From Magnetococcales bacterium (GTDB taxonomy: Bacteria; Pseudomonadota; Magnetococcia; Magnetococcales; UBA8363): a DNA stretch of 38,960 bases. The position numbers were made by a program, and so were the translations under genes. Positions 24,737-36,524 of this stretch are shown here, piece by piece; positions within the stretch are counted from its first letter, which is position 1; every line of letters begins with the position of its first letter. The stretch lies in NCBI GenBank assembly GCA_015232645.1, contig JADFZF010000007.1:1-38960 (forward strand), read 5' to 3'. Under the pieces are notes generated by a model that saw nothing but the letters and a program-made list of their open reading frames with translations, searched no databases and was not told the DNA's origin.

Positions 24737-24929
24737 CCCTGGATTGTTTCTTTCCTGTTGAATCGTTGGCCGGGGACATATTCAAATAACATTAGGCTTC
24801 GTTGATAAAATTTCGGATGAGAAATCAAAGGGTGGATCCCACTTTCCAGACCCATCCGCAATAATTTGTCGATGTGATACAATATTTCATTATTAATAAT
24901 AAGAATTATTGATATCAATTCCTTCTTTC

Positions 24930-25544
24930 TCAAAGTCTCAAAAAACGTTGCCAATCCGCCGGCCTATCCACATCCCATTGCATCGGTAGTTCATGCCACC
25001 GCCAATCCAAAGCAGTCAAACGATCCCTGGTTTCGGCGGCAACGGCAGCGGTTCCCCAGGAAATGTTTTGAAATAACGATGGATGATACCTGTTCAAGGC
25101 AAGAAGGATATAACCACCATCTTGTGCCGGAGCCATGACGGCATCACGATGAAGCAACGCCGCCTGGGTTGCGTCGAGAAGAATCGTGGAGACCGAAGCG
25201 GCATCTCCCCCCAACAGAAGGACACCTTGGCCCTGGTTGATTTGTGATGCGGCAATATGGTCGAGACGAACCCCCAAATCCCCTTCAGGTTGCAAGCGAC
25301 GTTGATCGACGGGTAGCAGATCATCAAAAAAAGGATGAAGATGGTCAGGGGTACACCACAGGAGGAGATGTCGCCCCGATTGGGCCTGTACCCAAGTCCT
25401 GGCAACCCGAATGACATGAGCCAAAAGTTGTTCATGCGCCCGTGTGGCGCCACTGACCCCAAGAGCCGGGATCAGCCGGGTCTTGACCATTCCCTCCTCC
25501 GGGGAACGGCCCAGGACATTAAGGATAATTGGACGAGGGGTCAA
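24930..25544 (-). CDS. DUF2064/TIGR04282-family nucleotidyl/glycosyltransferase-like protein
   Basis: The 204-residue protein has GT-A-like features: VLGRSPEEGMVKTRLIPALG at the N-terminus, LLLGGDAAS in the acidic-metal position and DGGYILLAL in the second half. These match the DUF2064 family (TIGR04282), named from arsenosugar loci but widespread; no arsenic gene is present here. The frame opens only with TTG at 25544. An ATG at 25554 overlapping the lpxD stop (ATGA) would give MNFLTPRPII if a run of seven T were six, so the true start may involve a frameshift or sequence error (see findings). It is the last gene of the mre operon, 6 nt after lpxD. Substrate unknown. Confidence 0.75.
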   Translation of the reverse strand: MTPRPIILNVLGRSPEEGMVKTRLIPALGVSGATRAHEQLLAHVIRVARTWVQAQSGRHLLLWCTPDHLHPFFDDLLPVDQRRLQPEGDLGVRLDHIAASQINQGQGVLLLGGDAASVSTILLDATQAALLHRDAVMAPAQDGGYILLALNRYHPSLFQNISWGTAAVAAETRDRLTALDWRWHELPMQWDVDRPADWQRFLRL

Positions 25545-25550
25545 AAAAAT

Positions 25551-26522
25551 TCATTTGCTAACGTCAGGAGACCGTACCTCTTCCCGATCGATGATGGCGC
25601 GGATTTTTTTCAATAGTTCTGGCAATTTACGCATCATGACGATTTGAATTTTATTGTCACGATGGTTTTGTCCCCACCATCCCGACCAAGTGGCGCCATC
25701 GGGGACATCTTCCGCTACGCCGGTACTGGCGGCAATGCGCGCCCCCTGGCCAATGGTGACATGGGGAACCACGCCCACCTGACCGGCCAGGACGGCGAAA
25801 TCCTTGATGTGACAAGAGCCGGAAATGCCGACCTGGCCAACGATAATGCAATTTTTGCCAATCTGACAATTGTGAGCGATCTGCACCAAGTTGTCGATTT
25901 TGGTGCCATCGCCGATGGTGGTGGCGCCGAAACGGGCACGATCGATGGTGGTACAGGCGCCGATTTCGACATCATCGCCGATGGTCACGGTACCGAAATG
26001 GGGAATTTTGATGTGACGGCCCTGGACGAATTCATAACCGAAGCCATCAGCGCCGATGACGGCATTGGCTTGGACGACACAGCGAGCCCCCATGACGGTG
26101 CCGCGATGAATGACGGCACCGGCATGGATGAGACAGTCATCACCGATGAGGCAGCCATCCCCGATACAGGCGCCGGCACCAATGCTGACCCTGGCTCCCA
26201 ACCGAGCGCCGGGATGGATGATGGCCTGAGGATGGATGCCTGGATCCATACCGAAAGGAGTCATGCCCAAAAGGAGGCCGGCCCGGGCTGCGTCCAAGGC
26301 GGGATGATCGCTCACCAGGCAAGGTCGATCCAGAAGGTTGGAAGCCAATTGTTTGCGCACGACCCACGCACTGGCGGCATTAGGCTTATTCAACCATTTT
26401 GAGTCATTGACAAACGAAAGGTCCCCCGACCGGGCCTGCTCCAATGGAGCGACCCTGGAAACATCCGCATCCATTCCCAAGCGTTCCAGACCCAACGTTT
26501 GGGCGATTTCAGAAAGTTTCAT
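25551..26522 (-). CDS. lpxD: UDP-3-O-acylglucosamine N-acyltransferase
   Basis: LpxD adds the N-linked 3-hydroxyacyl chain to UDP-3-O-acyl-glucosamine in lipid A synthesis. The 323-residue protein has an N-terminal uridine-binding part and a left-handed beta-helix of hexapeptide repeats (roughly residues 95-275; for example [20 protein letters not shown]). The catalytic His lies in [11 protein letters not shown], and a C-terminal helix follows. I start at ATG 26522, with GGAGG 6 nt upstream; an ATG at 26528 is too close to that site. lpxD usually sits with bamA, fabZ and lpxA; here it is the sixth gene of the mre-rodA operon, 30 nt after rodA. Confidence 0.95.
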   Translation of the reverse strand: MKLSEIAQTLGLERLGMDADVSRVAPLEQARSGDLSFVNDSKWLNKPNAASAWVVRKQLASNLLDRPCLVSDHPALDAARAGLLLGMTPFGMDPGIHPQAIIHPGARLGARVSIGAGACIGDGCLIGDDCLIHAGAVIHRGTVMGARCVVQANAVIGADGFGYEFVQGRHIKIPHFGTVTIGDDVEIGACTTIDRARFGATTIGDGTKIDNLVQIAHNCQIGKNCIIVGQVGISGSCHIKDFAVLAGQVGVVPHVTIGQGARIAASTGVAEDVPDGATWSGWWGQNHRDNKIQIVMMRKLPELLKKIRAIIDREEVRSPDVSK

Positions 26523-26552
26523 TGTCATCCTCCTTGTATCGAATGGTCGCGG

Positions 26553-27710
26553 TCAGATGGTGCCGCCATGTTGTTTGGAATGTATGCTGACATGAGCCAT
26601 CAACCCCATGGCAATCATCAGGGTCAGCATGGAACTGCCGCCATAACTGATCATGGGCAAGGGGATACCCACCACCGGCAGCAGGCCGATGACCATGCCC
26701 ATGTTGACCAGGACCTGAAAGGAAAACAATGCCGTCAATCCGACCACGGTCAGGAATCCGAAACGGTCGGAGGCCATGTTGGCAATAATCAGGGTTCTTA
26801 AAACGATCATACAATAAAGCGAAAGCAAGAGCAGGCCACCGATGAGACCCCATTCCTCAGCCAAAACTGAAAAGATGAAATCGGTATGTCGTTCAGGCAA
26901 AAAGTTGAGCTGACTTTGACTTCCGGCCATGAATCCCTTTCCGGAAATCCCCCCGGAGCCGATGGCAATTTTGGACTGGATGATGTGATAACCAGCGCCA
27001 AGAGGGTCTTTTTCTGGAGAGAACAGGGTTAAAATTCGCCGGCGTTGATAATCGTGCATCATGTTCCAGCCCAGAGGCAGAGAGGCGCCGATGAGGAACA
27101 AAACCCCGAAAAAAAGACGCCATTTGAGTCCGGCGGCGACGACGACGACCATGCCGACGGTGATCAGCAGGATGGAGGTCCCGAGATCGGGTTGTTTAAC
27201 GATCAGGGCGGTGGGGAGGATAATCATGACCATGGGGATCCACAGATGAACGAGACCGATACCCATGGGAATGGCACGGTCGTGGAAATATCGGGCCAGG
27301 GCCAGAACCAAAGCCACTTTCATCAATTCCGATGGTTGCAGATTGAGGAAACCGAGGGCCAGCCAACGACGGGCCCCCATGCCGATGGAACCGGTCAGAA
27401 AAACCACGATCAAGAGCAGAAGGGCGATGGTGTAGAGGAGATAGGCGTAACGGCGATAAATTTTCTCGCTGCCAAAAAGGGCAATGATCAACATCAATGC
27501 CAGACCGACGCCGAAACGTGCCACCTGACGCCAAACATAACCGTTATTTTCCGCCCCACCCACGGCAGAATACAAGACGACGAAACCGCCCAGGGATAAG
27601 AGGGTAAGGAGGATGACCAGACTGGTGGGGAACCGGGCCAACCGATCGCGCCATCCCAGGCTGCTGGACCCCAGGAGGCGGGTATTTTTATCATCGGGGG
27701 GGATGTTCAT
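26553..27710 (-). CDS. rodA: Rod-shape-determining peptidoglycan glycosyltransferase RodA
   Basis: RodA polymerises lipid II into glycan strands in the elongasome with PBP2. The 385-residue SEDS protein has about ten hydrophobic helices. Family landmarks are SGSIGMGARRWLALGF-type sequence (catalytic loop region with TGSIGMGARRW), LQPSELMK, KQPDLGTS (conserved Asp) and PMISYGGSS near the C-terminus. The start ATG at 27710 overlaps the mrdA stop by 4 nt, a coupling typical of this pair. Inner membrane. Confidence 0.96.
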   Translation of the reverse strand: MNIPPDDKNTRLLGSSSLGWRDRLARFPTSLVILLTLLSLGGFVVLYSAVGGAENNGYVWRQVARFGVGLALMLIIALFGSEKIYRRYAYLLYTIALLLLIVVFLTGSIGMGARRWLALGFLNLQPSELMKVALVLALARYFHDRAIPMGIGLVHLWIPMVMIILPTALIVKQPDLGTSILLITVGMVVVVAAGLKWRLFFGVLFLIGASLPLGWNMMHDYQRRRILTLFSPEKDPLGAGYHIIQSKIAIGSGGISGKGFMAGSQSQLNFLPERHTDFIFSVLAEEWGLIGGLLLLSLYCMIVLRTLIIANMASDRFGFLTVVGLTALFSFQVLVNMGMVIGLLPVVGIPLPMISYGGSSMLTLMIAMGLMAHVSIHSKQHGGTI

Positions 27711-29527
27711 GACTCGGAGGTTCCCAACTTGTCAAAGAAAAAATTCATGATCCTTTGGGCCACCGGGGCGGCAGCGGTACTCCCGTGGCCGCCGTGTTCC
27801 ACGATGACCGATATGGCAATACGGGGTTGATCCACGGGAGCATAGCAGACAAAAAGGGCATGATCCTTGAATCGTTCATTGTCTTCCTTGATGAGCTTGC
27901 CCGATTTTTCCCGTTTGTGTTTGACCACCTGGGAGGTTCCGGTTTTTCCTGCGGCGATGACCTTGTCCGGCTTGAACTGGCGTGCGGTTCCCGACTTGCC
28001 ATTGATAACAGCGGTCAAACCTTTACGTACCAAAGCGAGATGGGCAGGCTTGAAGGTATTGGCATGCAACAAAACCGGAGGTTGATCTTTCGAAGTGAGC
28101 GCGAAGGTTGGGCGATAGACCCGGCCCCCATTGGCCACGGCGGCGACCATATTGGCCAGTTGCAACGGCGTCGCCAGGACCGCACCCTGACCAATGCCGG
28201 TCACCAACGTTTCGCCGGGATACCAGGCATGACCGAAAGTCGCTTTTTTCCAGGCCCGCGAGGGCATGAGGCCAGGTCTTTCCCCTTCCAGGCCAATTTC
28301 GGTCAACGATCCCAGACCCATATTTTTTGCCTGGCGCGCCAGGGCGTCGATACCCAAGGCCTCGGAAACCTTGTAAAAGAAGACATCGCACGACTGTTCC
28401 AGGGCCGAAACGACATCCATCGAACCGTGGCCGCCACTTTTCCAGCAATAGAAGGTGTGGTTGTCCCGGGTCAAGCTACCGCCGCAGTGATGACGGGTGG
28501 AGGCATCGATTTTCCCTTCCGCCAGGGCCGCCAGGGCGACGACCATCTTGAAGGTGGACCCCGGAGGGTATTGACCCTGAATCGCCTTGTTGATCAGCGG
28601 TCGCTTGGGATCGGTCACCAGTCTTTTCCACTCGTCATTGGAAAAACCGCGGATAAACTGGTTGGGATCGTAGGAAGGTTGACTGACCATGGCCAACACT
28701 TCACCATTGTTGGGATCAAGGCAGACCGTCGCCCCGGAAACACCCGACAGCGCCCGCTCCGCCTCCGCCTGCAGTTCCATGTCGATGGTCAAACGCAGAT
28801 CGGGACCCGGTCGGGCCGGCTGCCGTTTGAGTTCGCGAATATGGCGACCCACGGCGTTGACTTCCATTTCCCGAACCCCCTCCTTGCCCCGCAAGACCAA
28901 CTCGAACATTCGTTCCATGCCGGTCTTGCCGACAATATCACCGGAACGAAAGTGGATGGATGAAAATTGGAAGGAGTCCTTGTCATTGACTTCGCCAAGA
29001 TAACCCAACAGATGGGCTGCAACATCACCATTGGGATAACTGCGGGTGGTTTGAACCTGAATGGAAGCTCCCGGAAAAGTATGGATACGGGATTCGATCT
29101 GATTGACCTGGGCCCAGGTGAGATGGGATTGAATCATCAATGGCAGAAAACTACGTTGCCGGTGCATCTGACGCACAATTTTTTCAATTCTGTCGGGAGT
29201 CAGATCGACGTAGGACTGGACCCGTTTGAGAAAAGCATGCAGATTTCCGATCAGCTCGGGGATGACGGAGAGTTGGAAATCGGGACTGTTATCCACCAAA
29301 ATTCGTCCATGGCGGTCGAGGATGCGCCCGCGCAACGCTGGGATGGGTTGCAGACTGATGCGATTGTCTTCCGCCAGGTTGCGATATTCACCGCCATTCA
29401 TCACCTGCAGATGGAACAACTGCCCACCGATGAGCAATGCCCCCCCTGTAAACAATCCGCCCAATAGGATCAGCCGTCGCCGGGCATCGACCTTGAAATG
29501 TTCATACTCGTTTTCCAGGGACGCCAT
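27707..29527 (-). CDS. mrdA: Penicillin-binding protein 2, elongation transpeptidase
   Basis: PBP2 cross-links peptidoglycan during lateral growth. The 606-residue protein has a single N-terminal membrane anchor (about residues 19-42) and a pedestal domain beginning at LRGRILDRHGRILVDN. The transpeptidase domain carries STFK (in YPPGSTFKM), SCD (EQSCDVFFY, the SxN-equivalent motif with Asp as in other PBP2) and KTGTSQ. Start ATG at 29527, with GGAGG 9 nt upstream inside the end of mreD. Coupled to rodA by overlap. Beta-lactams such as mecillinam target this class. Confidence 0.96.
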   Translation of the reverse strand: MASLENEYEHFKVDARRRLILLGGLFTGGALLIGGQLFHLQVMNGGEYRNLAEDNRISLQPIPALRGRILDRHGRILVDNSPDFQLSVIPELIGNLHAFLKRVQSYVDLTPDRIEKIVRQMHRQRSFLPLMIQSHLTWAQVNQIESRIHTFPGASIQVQTTRSYPNGDVAAHLLGYLGEVNDKDSFQFSSIHFRSGDIVGKTGMERMFELVLRGKEGVREMEVNAVGRHIRELKRQPARPGPDLRLTIDMELQAEAERALSGVSGATVCLDPNNGEVLAMVSQPSYDPNQFIRGFSNDEWKRLVTDPKRPLINKAIQGQYPPGSTFKMVVALAALAEGKIDASTRHHCGGSLTRDNHTFYCWKSGGHGSMDVVSALEQSCDVFFYKVSEALGIDALARQAKNMGLGSLTEIGLEGERPGLMPSRAWKKATFGHAWYPGETLVTGIGQGAVLATPLQLANMVAAVANGGRVYRPTFALTSKDQPPVLLHANTFKPAHLALVRKGLTAVINGKSGTARQFKPDKVIAAGKTGTSQVVKHKREKSGKLIKEDNERFKDHALFVCYAPVDQPRIAISVIVEHGGHGSTAAAPVAQRIMNFFFDKLGTSES

Positions 29528-29528
29528 A

Positions 29529-30023
29529 CTATCGGACCTCCAATAACGAACGATGGAGGAAAATAAGCAGACGGACCTGCAACGGCATGACGATCAAGGT
29601 GGCCACGGGACGTCCCGCCAAGATGTCCCAACGAAAGCTCAACCCATTGTTCACAACTACCCAGGTAAACTGAATCACCTCGTCGATCAGGACAAAAATG
29701 GCGATGACGGGAAGTAAAAGGAGAAAGTCCATGGCCCGGAATAATTTACCATAGCGGCTGGCCAAGAGGATCAGGATCACTTTGGACAGGGCATTCAAAC
29801 CGATGGGGGTGGTGGAGATCATGTCCAACAGCAGGCCGGTGATGAAGGCAAGCACCGGTCCACACAGATCGGGGCGGTAAATACGCCAATAAAACAGGGC
29901 GATGATGACCATATCGGGACGCAGCACGGTCCAGGAGGCCAGAGGGAGGGATGTTTCCTGAATCGCCATCGCCATAAAGATGGTCAACGCCGGCAAAAAT
30001 GGGGCAAAGCTGGAAAGAATCAC
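29529..30023 (-). CDS. mreD: Rod-shape-determining protein MreD
   Basis: The 164-residue inner-membrane protein has five to six hydrophobic helices and the family's pattern near the centre (LRPDMVIIALFYWRIYRP, then GLLLDMISTTPIGLNAL). MreD links MreC to the elongation synthases. The start is the GTG at 30023, whose GTGA overlaps the mreC stop; its stop is 1 nt before mrdA. Identity is reinforced by gene order. Confidence 0.93.
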   Translation of the reverse strand: MILSSFAPFLPALTIFMAMAIQETSLPLASWTVLRPDMVIIALFYWRIYRPDLCGPVLAFITGLLLDMISTTPIGLNALSKVILILLASRYGKLFRAMDFLLLLPVIAIFVLIDEVIQFTWVVVNNGLSFRWDILAGRPVATLIVMPLQVRLLIFLHRSLLEVR

Positions 30024-30898
30024 GGTTTTTTCATGACATTGAGATGTTTGGATGAGTCGATAATGACCGATTGCCGCCCGGGAATGAGCAGACGGACCTC
30101 CTCAACGCGATCAAAATCGACCGACGGTTGGATTTCGACATGCTGAAACAACCCGGTGTCCCCTTCCTTGACCTCAAGGACAGTTCCGATGAGCAACCCT
30201 TTGGGAAACGATCCGGCGATACCGGAGGTCAGAATCTGATCGCCAACGCGCACGTCGTCATCCTTGCCGATGTATTCCATGCTGAGTTTTTGTCCATTGA
30301 TTCCGGCGACGATGCCTCTGACCCGGGTGCGCTGGACCATGGCGGGGACCCGGGAATTCAGATCGAGAAGGGTCAGGACCAGAGAAGAGGTGGTACCGGT
30401 TTGAACAACACGGCCAACGATGCCCTCGGGAACCAGGACCGATGCATTGATTTTGACACCTTGGTCGCGACCGGCATCGATGAGCAGCACGTTGGCAAAG
30501 GCGGTGGAGGTGTCGCCCACCACGCTCGCCCCGAGACTCTTCAATCCCGGATCCAGGGACATGTTCAGCAGTTGCCGCAAACGGCGGTTTTCCATTTCCA
30601 ATTCCACAACCCGGGTACCGAGGGGACGCAACAATTTTAATTCTTCGGAAAAACGACGATTTTCTTCATCAAGGTTTTGCCATTGCCCGAATTTGGTGGC
30701 CAAATCGCGATAGGCCAGTACCGGACTTTGGACGATGTTCTGGATGTAACCGATGGCATCGAGAGCCGCATCTTCCAGGAACTCGGGGCTATGGGTGCCA
30801 GGCCGCACCGCCAGCAGCAGCAGCAGCGAAAGGATCAGCATGGATGCCGCAACGATGGCATGGCGATGTTCGCGGATGAGGACCAGGAAATAGTCCAA
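30020..30898 (-). CDS. mreC: Rod-shape-determining protein MreC
   Basis: The 292-residue bitopic protein has a cytoplasmic basic N-terminus, one membrane helix (about residues 13-31), a periplasmic coiled coil (LDEENRRFSEELKLLR region) and the MreC beta domains (LLIDAGRDQGVKINASVLV, GIVGRVVQTG). MreC activates PBP2 in the elongasome. The start is a TTG at 30898 (TTG-GAC-TAT), supported by GGAGG 7 nt upstream. It follows mreB by 18 nt. Confidence 0.95.
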   Translation of the reverse strand: MDYFLVLIREHRHAIVAASMLILSLLLLLAVRPGTHSPEFLEDAALDAIGYIQNIVQSPVLAYRDLATKFGQWQNLDEENRRFSEELKLLRPLGTRVVELEMENRRLRQLLNMSLDPGLKSLGASVVGDTSTAFANVLLIDAGRDQGVKINASVLVPEGIVGRVVQTGTTSSLVLTLLDLNSRVPAMVQRTRVRGIVAGINGQKLSMEYIGKDDDVRVGDQILTSGIAGSFPKGLLIGTVLEVKEGDTGLFQHVEIQPSVDFDRVEEVRLLIPGRQSVIIDSSKHLNVMKKP

Positions 30899-30916
30899 GG
30901 GATGGCCTCCCCGGTG

Positions 30917-32014
<1,098 letters not shown>

Positions 32015-32095
32015 TTAATTTCGCATCAGGGATACGGTTCCACGTAAGGTGAGACTAACATCCCCTGCAAACCCCATCAAGGTTGAGAAAAGGTC

Positions 32096-34900
32096 TTGGA
32101 CAACAACGTTCCCACGCACAGAAAACTCCCGGTCATCCCCAAAGAATTCGTGGTCAGCGACTTTTTGGATTCCATCGGATTCGAGGCCAAACTGAATGCT
32201 TTGTTGCCTCAACAGATGGAGACCACCATTGCCGATGAAACCAGGCATCAAATAATTGACGTATTGCGAACCACCATCCGTCTGGGTCGAGAGAAGCTGC
32301 ATGCCATTCATCTGCAGGGAGCCTCCGGCGAATTCATCGTCAAGGGACATGCGGCGTTAACCGATGTCTGTCTGAAACGTATCTTCAGCATCATTCATTC
32401 CCATCCCGTCCAGGAGGAAGAATTCCTTACGCTGGTCGCTACAGGCGGCTATGGTCGTGGGGAGCTGGCCCCCTTTTCCGATATCGATCTGTTGTTCATC
32501 CTCCCCAACGACAGCCGTCCCAAACATGAAAAAATGGTAGAACGAATGCTTTATTGTCTATGGGACCTGGGGATGGATATCGGCCATGCGGTACGTCAAT
32601 TGGATGATTGTGTGCAACAGGCACGCCAAGATCTGGAAGTGCGTACATCCATGTTGGAATCCCGGTATCTGGCCGGCAACAAAGAACTATTCGACCATTA
32701 TAAAAGAAAATTGTTCAGAAAAGTACTCGACAAGGATCCCGACAGCTTCTTGCGTGCCAAATTGTTGGAACAGACCAAACGCCACGACAAATTTGGCAAT
32801 TCTTTCTTCTATCTTGAACCCAATATCAAGGAAAACCCCGGGGGATTGAGGGATATTCAAACGTTCTCCTGGATTTCCAAATATCGTTACAAGGTCGATC
32901 ATGTCAAAGACCTGGTGGATACCGGTATCATCACCCATCAGGAATATCGCGTTTTCACCCGCAGCCTCTCTTTTCTGCGGCGGGTTCGCAATGCATTGCA
33001 TTACCGGGCGGGACGCCGCGAAGATCGCCTGACCTTTCAGCACCAGATCGAAATTGCCCGCGAGTTTGGCTATCGGGACAGGCCCGGGCGGCAGGGGGTG
33101 GAACAATTCATGCGCCGTTATTATCAGGTGGCGCAACAAGTGGGCGACCTGTCGCGTATTTTTCTACGAAAATATCAGGAAGAACACCTGAAGATCCGCT
33201 GGTGGAACAAACGTCGGCTGGAAGAAAACTTTCAGTTGCTGGGCGACAAGGTGGCGTTGCGTTTTCCCGACCTGATCCAAACTGATCCACTGTTGCTTAT
33301 GAAAATTTTCAATGTGGCCCAGCGTCACCTCAAGACGATCCACCCGGAAACCGAACGCCTGATCCGTCGGCGTCTGGATCTGATCGACCGCGATTTTCAA
33401 CGCAACCCGGAAGCGGCAGCCCTGTTTTTACGTATTCTCAGCGGTCGGCAGGCGGTGGCCTGGACCCTCAGGCGAATGAACCAGATCGGGGTGTTGGGCC
33501 GCTATCTTCCCGAATTCGGTCGCATCATGTGGCAATCGCAGCATGACATGTTTCACGTTTTTACCGTCGATGAACATACGTTATTGGCAGTGGCTGCGGT
33601 CAGGCAGATCCAGGACGGCAAATTGCGCGACGAGTTGCCGTTGGCCACCAAGGTGCATGCCGAATTGGAAAACCCCACCCTTTTGATCCTTGCGGTCCTG
33701 TTTCACGATATCGCCAAAGGACGGGGCGGCGATCACACCCGCGAAGGAGCGGTCATTTCCAGGGATATTTGCCAAAGGCTGGGACTGCCCACCGCAGACA
33801 TCGACATGGTCGCCTGGCTGGTCGAAAACCATCTGTTGTTTTCCCGTACCGCCTTCCGGCGGGATCTGGGGGATCCCACCACCATTACCATGTTTGCCGA
33901 ACAAATGGGTAATGTCAAACGGTTGAAACTTCTATTTTTGCTGACCATCGCCGACATTCGCGCTGTCGGACCAGGAGTTTGGACCCCTTGGAAGGCCACA
34001 CTGCTGTGGCAGTTATATAATTTTGCCCTGGAGACGCTGGAAAAAGGCGCCTTCCGCATCAGCGATATCGCCCGGCATGCCAGAATTCGCCGCGAGGAAG
34101 CTAGGCAACTGCTGGTTCCGGAAAATGATCCAAAAATTGTCGATGCCCATTTTGATCGTTTTTATCACGATTATTTTATCCAGTACGATGTGCGTACTCT
34201 GGTGGATCATTTCCGCGCATTCGCGCCCCTGCGAGAGGAACCCATGGGGGTGGTTTTCTGGACCACCCCTGCGACCAACACCACGGAGTTGCTCCTGCAC
34301 ACCCCCGATCATCCCGGACTGATGGCACGTATTTCCGGTGCCCTCACCTCCGAAGGGGTCAACATCCTTTCCGCCAGCATTTCCACCACCAAGGACGGCA
34401 TGGCATTCGACTCATTCGTGTTGCAAAACAATCAGGGTAAGGCCATCGAAAGCAAACATCGTCTGGACAAGATCGAACAAACCTTGATTGCGGTCCTGAA
34501 AGGAAAGACCTGGCCGGAAGCCTTGCTATCCCGCGCCACTTCCGCCATCCCGACCTCCAGCCCGTTCCGGGTTCCGGTCTCCATCGAAGTGGATAACAGC
34601 TTCGACGGTTTCACCATACTGGAGGTGACCTCATTGGATCGTGTCGGTCTGTTGTATACCATCACCCGAGAGCTTGAACGACAAGGATTGCAAATTCGCA
34701 CAGCGAAAATTTCAACCTATGGTGAACGTGCTGTCGATGTGTTTTATTTACGGGACATTTTCGGTCTGAAATTAAACAGCCGCAAAATTGAAATCCTGAA
34801 ACAACGGCTGACCAAAGCCATTGAGACCATGGACGGTCGCGGAGTCAGTCCGCCATCGGGGTCCATTCTGACCAATTCGATCGAAGAGATGGATGCCTGA
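32096..34900 (+). CDS. glnD: Bifunctional uridylyltransferase/uridylyl-removing enzyme GlnD
   Basis: GlnD senses glutamine and adds or removes UMP on PII proteins, controlling nitrogen assimilation. The 934-residue length matches alphaproteobacterial GlnD. Domains in order: nucleotidyltransferase with [17 protein letters not shown] (residues 117-133), the GlnE/D helical region ([11 protein letters not shown]), an HD hydrolase ([13 protein letters not shown] near residue 535, with an upstream DEHTLLAV), then two ACT glutamine-sensing domains (starting about 735 and 840). The frame opens at a TTG (32096) with AAAAGG 1-5 nt upstream; a stop codon lies four codons earlier and no ATG is close by, so TTG is probably the true start. 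Cytoplasmic; divergent from mreB. Confidence 0.96.
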   Translation: MDNNVPTHRKLPVIPKEFVVSDFLDSIGFEAKLNALLPQQMETTIADETRHQIIDVLRTTIRLGREKLHAIHLQGASGEFIVKGHAALTDVCLKRIFSIIHSHPVQEEEFLTLVATGGYGRGELAPFSDIDLLFILPNDSRPKHEKMVERMLYCLWDLGMDIGHAVRQLDDCVQQARQDLEVRTSMLESRYLAGNKELFDHYKRKLFRKVLDKDPDSFLRAKLLEQTKRHDKFGNSFFYLEPNIKENPGGLRDIQTFSWISKYRYKVDHVKDLVDTGIITHQEYRVFTRSLSFLRRVRNALHYRAGRREDRLTFQHQIEIAREFGYRDRPGRQGVEQFMRRYYQVAQQVGDLSRIFLRKYQEEHLKIRWWNKRRLEENFQLLGDKVALRFPDLIQTDPLLLMKIFNVAQRHLKTIHPETERLIRRRLDLIDRDFQRNPEAAALFLRILSGRQAVAWTLRRMNQIGVLGRYLPEFGRIMWQSQHDMFHVFTVDEHTLLAVAAVRQIQDGKLRDELPLATKVHAELENPTLLILAVLFHDIAKGRGGDHTREGAVISRDICQRLGLPTADIDMVAWLVENHLLFSRTAFRRDLGDPTTITMFAEQMGNVKRLKLLFLLTIADIRAVGPGVWTPWKATLLWQLYNFALETLEKGAFRISDIARHARIRREEARQLLVPENDPKIVDAHFDRFYHDYFIQYDVRTLVDHFRAFAPLREEPMGVVFWTTPATNTTELLLHTPDHPGLMARISGALTSEGVNILSASISTTKDGMAFDSFVLQNNQGKAIESKHRLDKIEQTLIAVLKGKTWPEALLSRATSAIPTSSPFRVPVSIEVDNSFDGFTILEVTSLDRVGLLYTITRELERQGLQIRTAKISTYGERAVDVFYLRDIFGLKLNSRKIEILKQRLTKAIETMDGRGVSPPSGSILTNSIEEMDA

Positions 34901-35012
34901 TGTCAACCGGTTGACTTTGTCAATAGAAAATGACACATCATGGAGCCTGGATACTGGATTTGATTTTTTCCCAACCGATTGTTCACCTCATATACTCTTA
35001 AGGAAGAAGACC

Positions 35013-36362
35013 GTGTCTGAAAGCTGGACCCCCGAATCATGGAAACAATACCCGGCCCTGCAGCAACCCGAATGGCCTGATCCAGCCGAGCTGGCCCGGA
35101 CCTGTGATCGTCTCGCCAGTTATCCCCCCCTGGTATTTGCCGGAGAGGCCAGATCGCTCATGAGCCAACTGAAAAAGGTTACTCAGGGCGAAGCCTTCTT
35201 ACTTCAAGGTGGGGACTGCGCTGAATCGTTCAACGAGTTTACCGCCAACGCCATACGCGACAAACTCAAAGTATTGTTACAAATGGCCGTCATACTCACC
35301 CACGGCATTGGCAGACCCATCGTCAAGGTCGGGCGTATTGCCGGGCAATTCGCCAAACCGCGTTCCAGTCCGACCGAAACCAAAGGTGGCGTCTCCCTCC
35401 CCAGTTTTCGCGGCGAGTCGGTCAACGATGCCGATTTTTCCGAAGAGGCCCGACAGCCTGATCCCAGCCGCCTGGAGCGGGCCTACTTTCAATCCGCCAG
35501 CACGCTGAATCTGCTTCGGGCCTTCACCAGCGGCGGCTATGCCGATTTGAAACAGGTTCACATCTGGAACCAGGATTTTGTCGCCGCCTCGTCCCAAGGG
35601 CAACGCTACAGCAAGCTGGCTGATCAAGTCAGTGAAAGCCTCAGGTTCATGGAGGTCCTGGGGATCAATTCCAGCAACAGCCCTATCCTGCGGGAGGTGG
35701 AGTATTTCACCAGTCACGAAGCCTTGATTCTGGAATACGAAACCGCCCTCACCCGACAGGACTCCCTCACTGGAGACTACTATGACTGCTCCGGTCACAT
35801 GTTATGGATTGGCGAACGGACCCGACAACCCGATGGCGCCCACGTCGAATTCCTACGCGGGGTTAAAAATCCCCTCGGCGTCAAGATCGGCCCCGATGTC
35901 CGGCCCGAAGATATTCGCTTGCTGTGTTCCCGTCTCAACCCCGAAAACATTCCCGGTCGTCTGACATTGATCGGACGCTTTGGTCATGGAAAGATCGGCA
36001 AGTGTCTGCCTGATATCATTCGCGCCTGCAAGGCTGAAGGATTCCAGGTCGTCTGGAGCTGCGATCCCATGCATGGCAATACCTATGGCACCCCCAATGG
36101 GTACAAAACCCGCTCCATCGAACACATTCTATCGGAATTGAAACAGTTCTTTGCCATCCACAAGGCTGAAGGGACTTGGCCTGGTGGCGTTCATTTCGAG
36201 CTGACGGGTGATAACGTCACCGAATGTGTCGGTGGTTCTCAGGAGGTCCTGGAGGAACACCTGGAAAGACGCTATCACACCACTTGCGACCCCCGACTCA
36301 ACGCCGCTCAAAGCCTTGATGTGGCCTTTCTTGTCGCGGAGGCTTTGAGACGAATGGAATAA
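35013..36362 (+). CDS. Class II 3-deoxy-7-phosphoheptulonate (DAHP) synthase
   Basis: It condenses PEP with erythrose-4-phosphate as the first step of the shikimate pathway. The 449-residue protein starts at GTG 35013 ([11 protein letters not shown]), with AAGGA 9 nt upstream; the frame is open back to 34893, inside glnD, but that extension lacks family similarity. Class II marks are [10 protein letters not shown], the PEP/metal regions [12 protein letters not shown] and [22 protein letters not shown] and [15 protein letters not shown]. Related enzymes are the plant and mycobacterial DAHP synthases. A different regulatory or phenazine-type paralogue cannot be excluded, but the length and motifs fit the aromatic amino-acid enzyme. 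Confidence 0.95.
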   Translation: MSESWTPESWKQYPALQQPEWPDPAELARTCDRLASYPPLVFAGEARSLMSQLKKVTQGEAFLLQGGDCAESFNEFTANAIRDKLKVLLQMAVILTHGIGRPIVKVGRIAGQFAKPRSSPTETKGGVSLPSFRGESVNDADFSEEARQPDPSRLERAYFQSASTLNLLRAFTSGGYADLKQVHIWNQDFVAASSQGQRYSKLADQVSESLRFMEVLGINSSNSPILREVEYFTSHEALILEYETALTRQDSLTGDYYDCSGHMLWIGERTRQPDGAHVEFLRGVKNPLGVKIGPDVRPEDIRLLCSRLNPENIPGRLTLIGRFGHGKIGKCLPDIIRACKAEGFQVVWSCDPMHGNTYGTPNGYKTRSIEHILSELKQFFAIHKAEGTWPGGVHFELTGDNVTECVGGSQEVLEEHLERRYHTTCDPRLNAAQSLDVAFLVAEALRRME

Positions 36363-36398
36363 AGGGTCCCTTGATGGTGCGAGGAGGTAATAGACCTG

Positions 36399-36423
36399 CA
36401 GGGGGGAGACGTTTTCCCCCCTG
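36399..36423. repeat. GC-rich hairpin after the DAHP synthase gene
   Basis: CAGGGGGG pairs with CCCCCCTG across a 9-nt loop (AGACGTTTT), 37 nt past the stop codon. It may end or protect the transcript. G/C-run composition recalls the hairpin at 38885-38902. No T-run follows on the plus strand. Confidence 0.5.
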
Positions 36424-36524
36424 GGGGAATAGAATTTCCGAATTGATCAAACGCATGAGCAGACTCCATACGATTGTAGGGTCAAACCGGACCAGCATGC
36501 CTTCTTAAACCGGTGTAACCTTGA

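Noticed and set aside
25644-26402. 252-codon plus-strand frame opposite lpxD
   Set aside because: Its Asp/Gly-rich repetitive translation is the antisense shadow of the LpxD hexapeptide repeats.
27755-28963. 402-codon plus-strand frame opposite mrdA
   Set aside because: Antisense shadow; mrdA has every PBP2 motif and the operon order supports it.
34893-35012. N-terminal extension of the DAHP synthase overlapping glnD
   Set aside because: Class II enzymes of about 450 residues begin near the GTG at 35013, which has a good ribosome site; the extension shows no family similarity.
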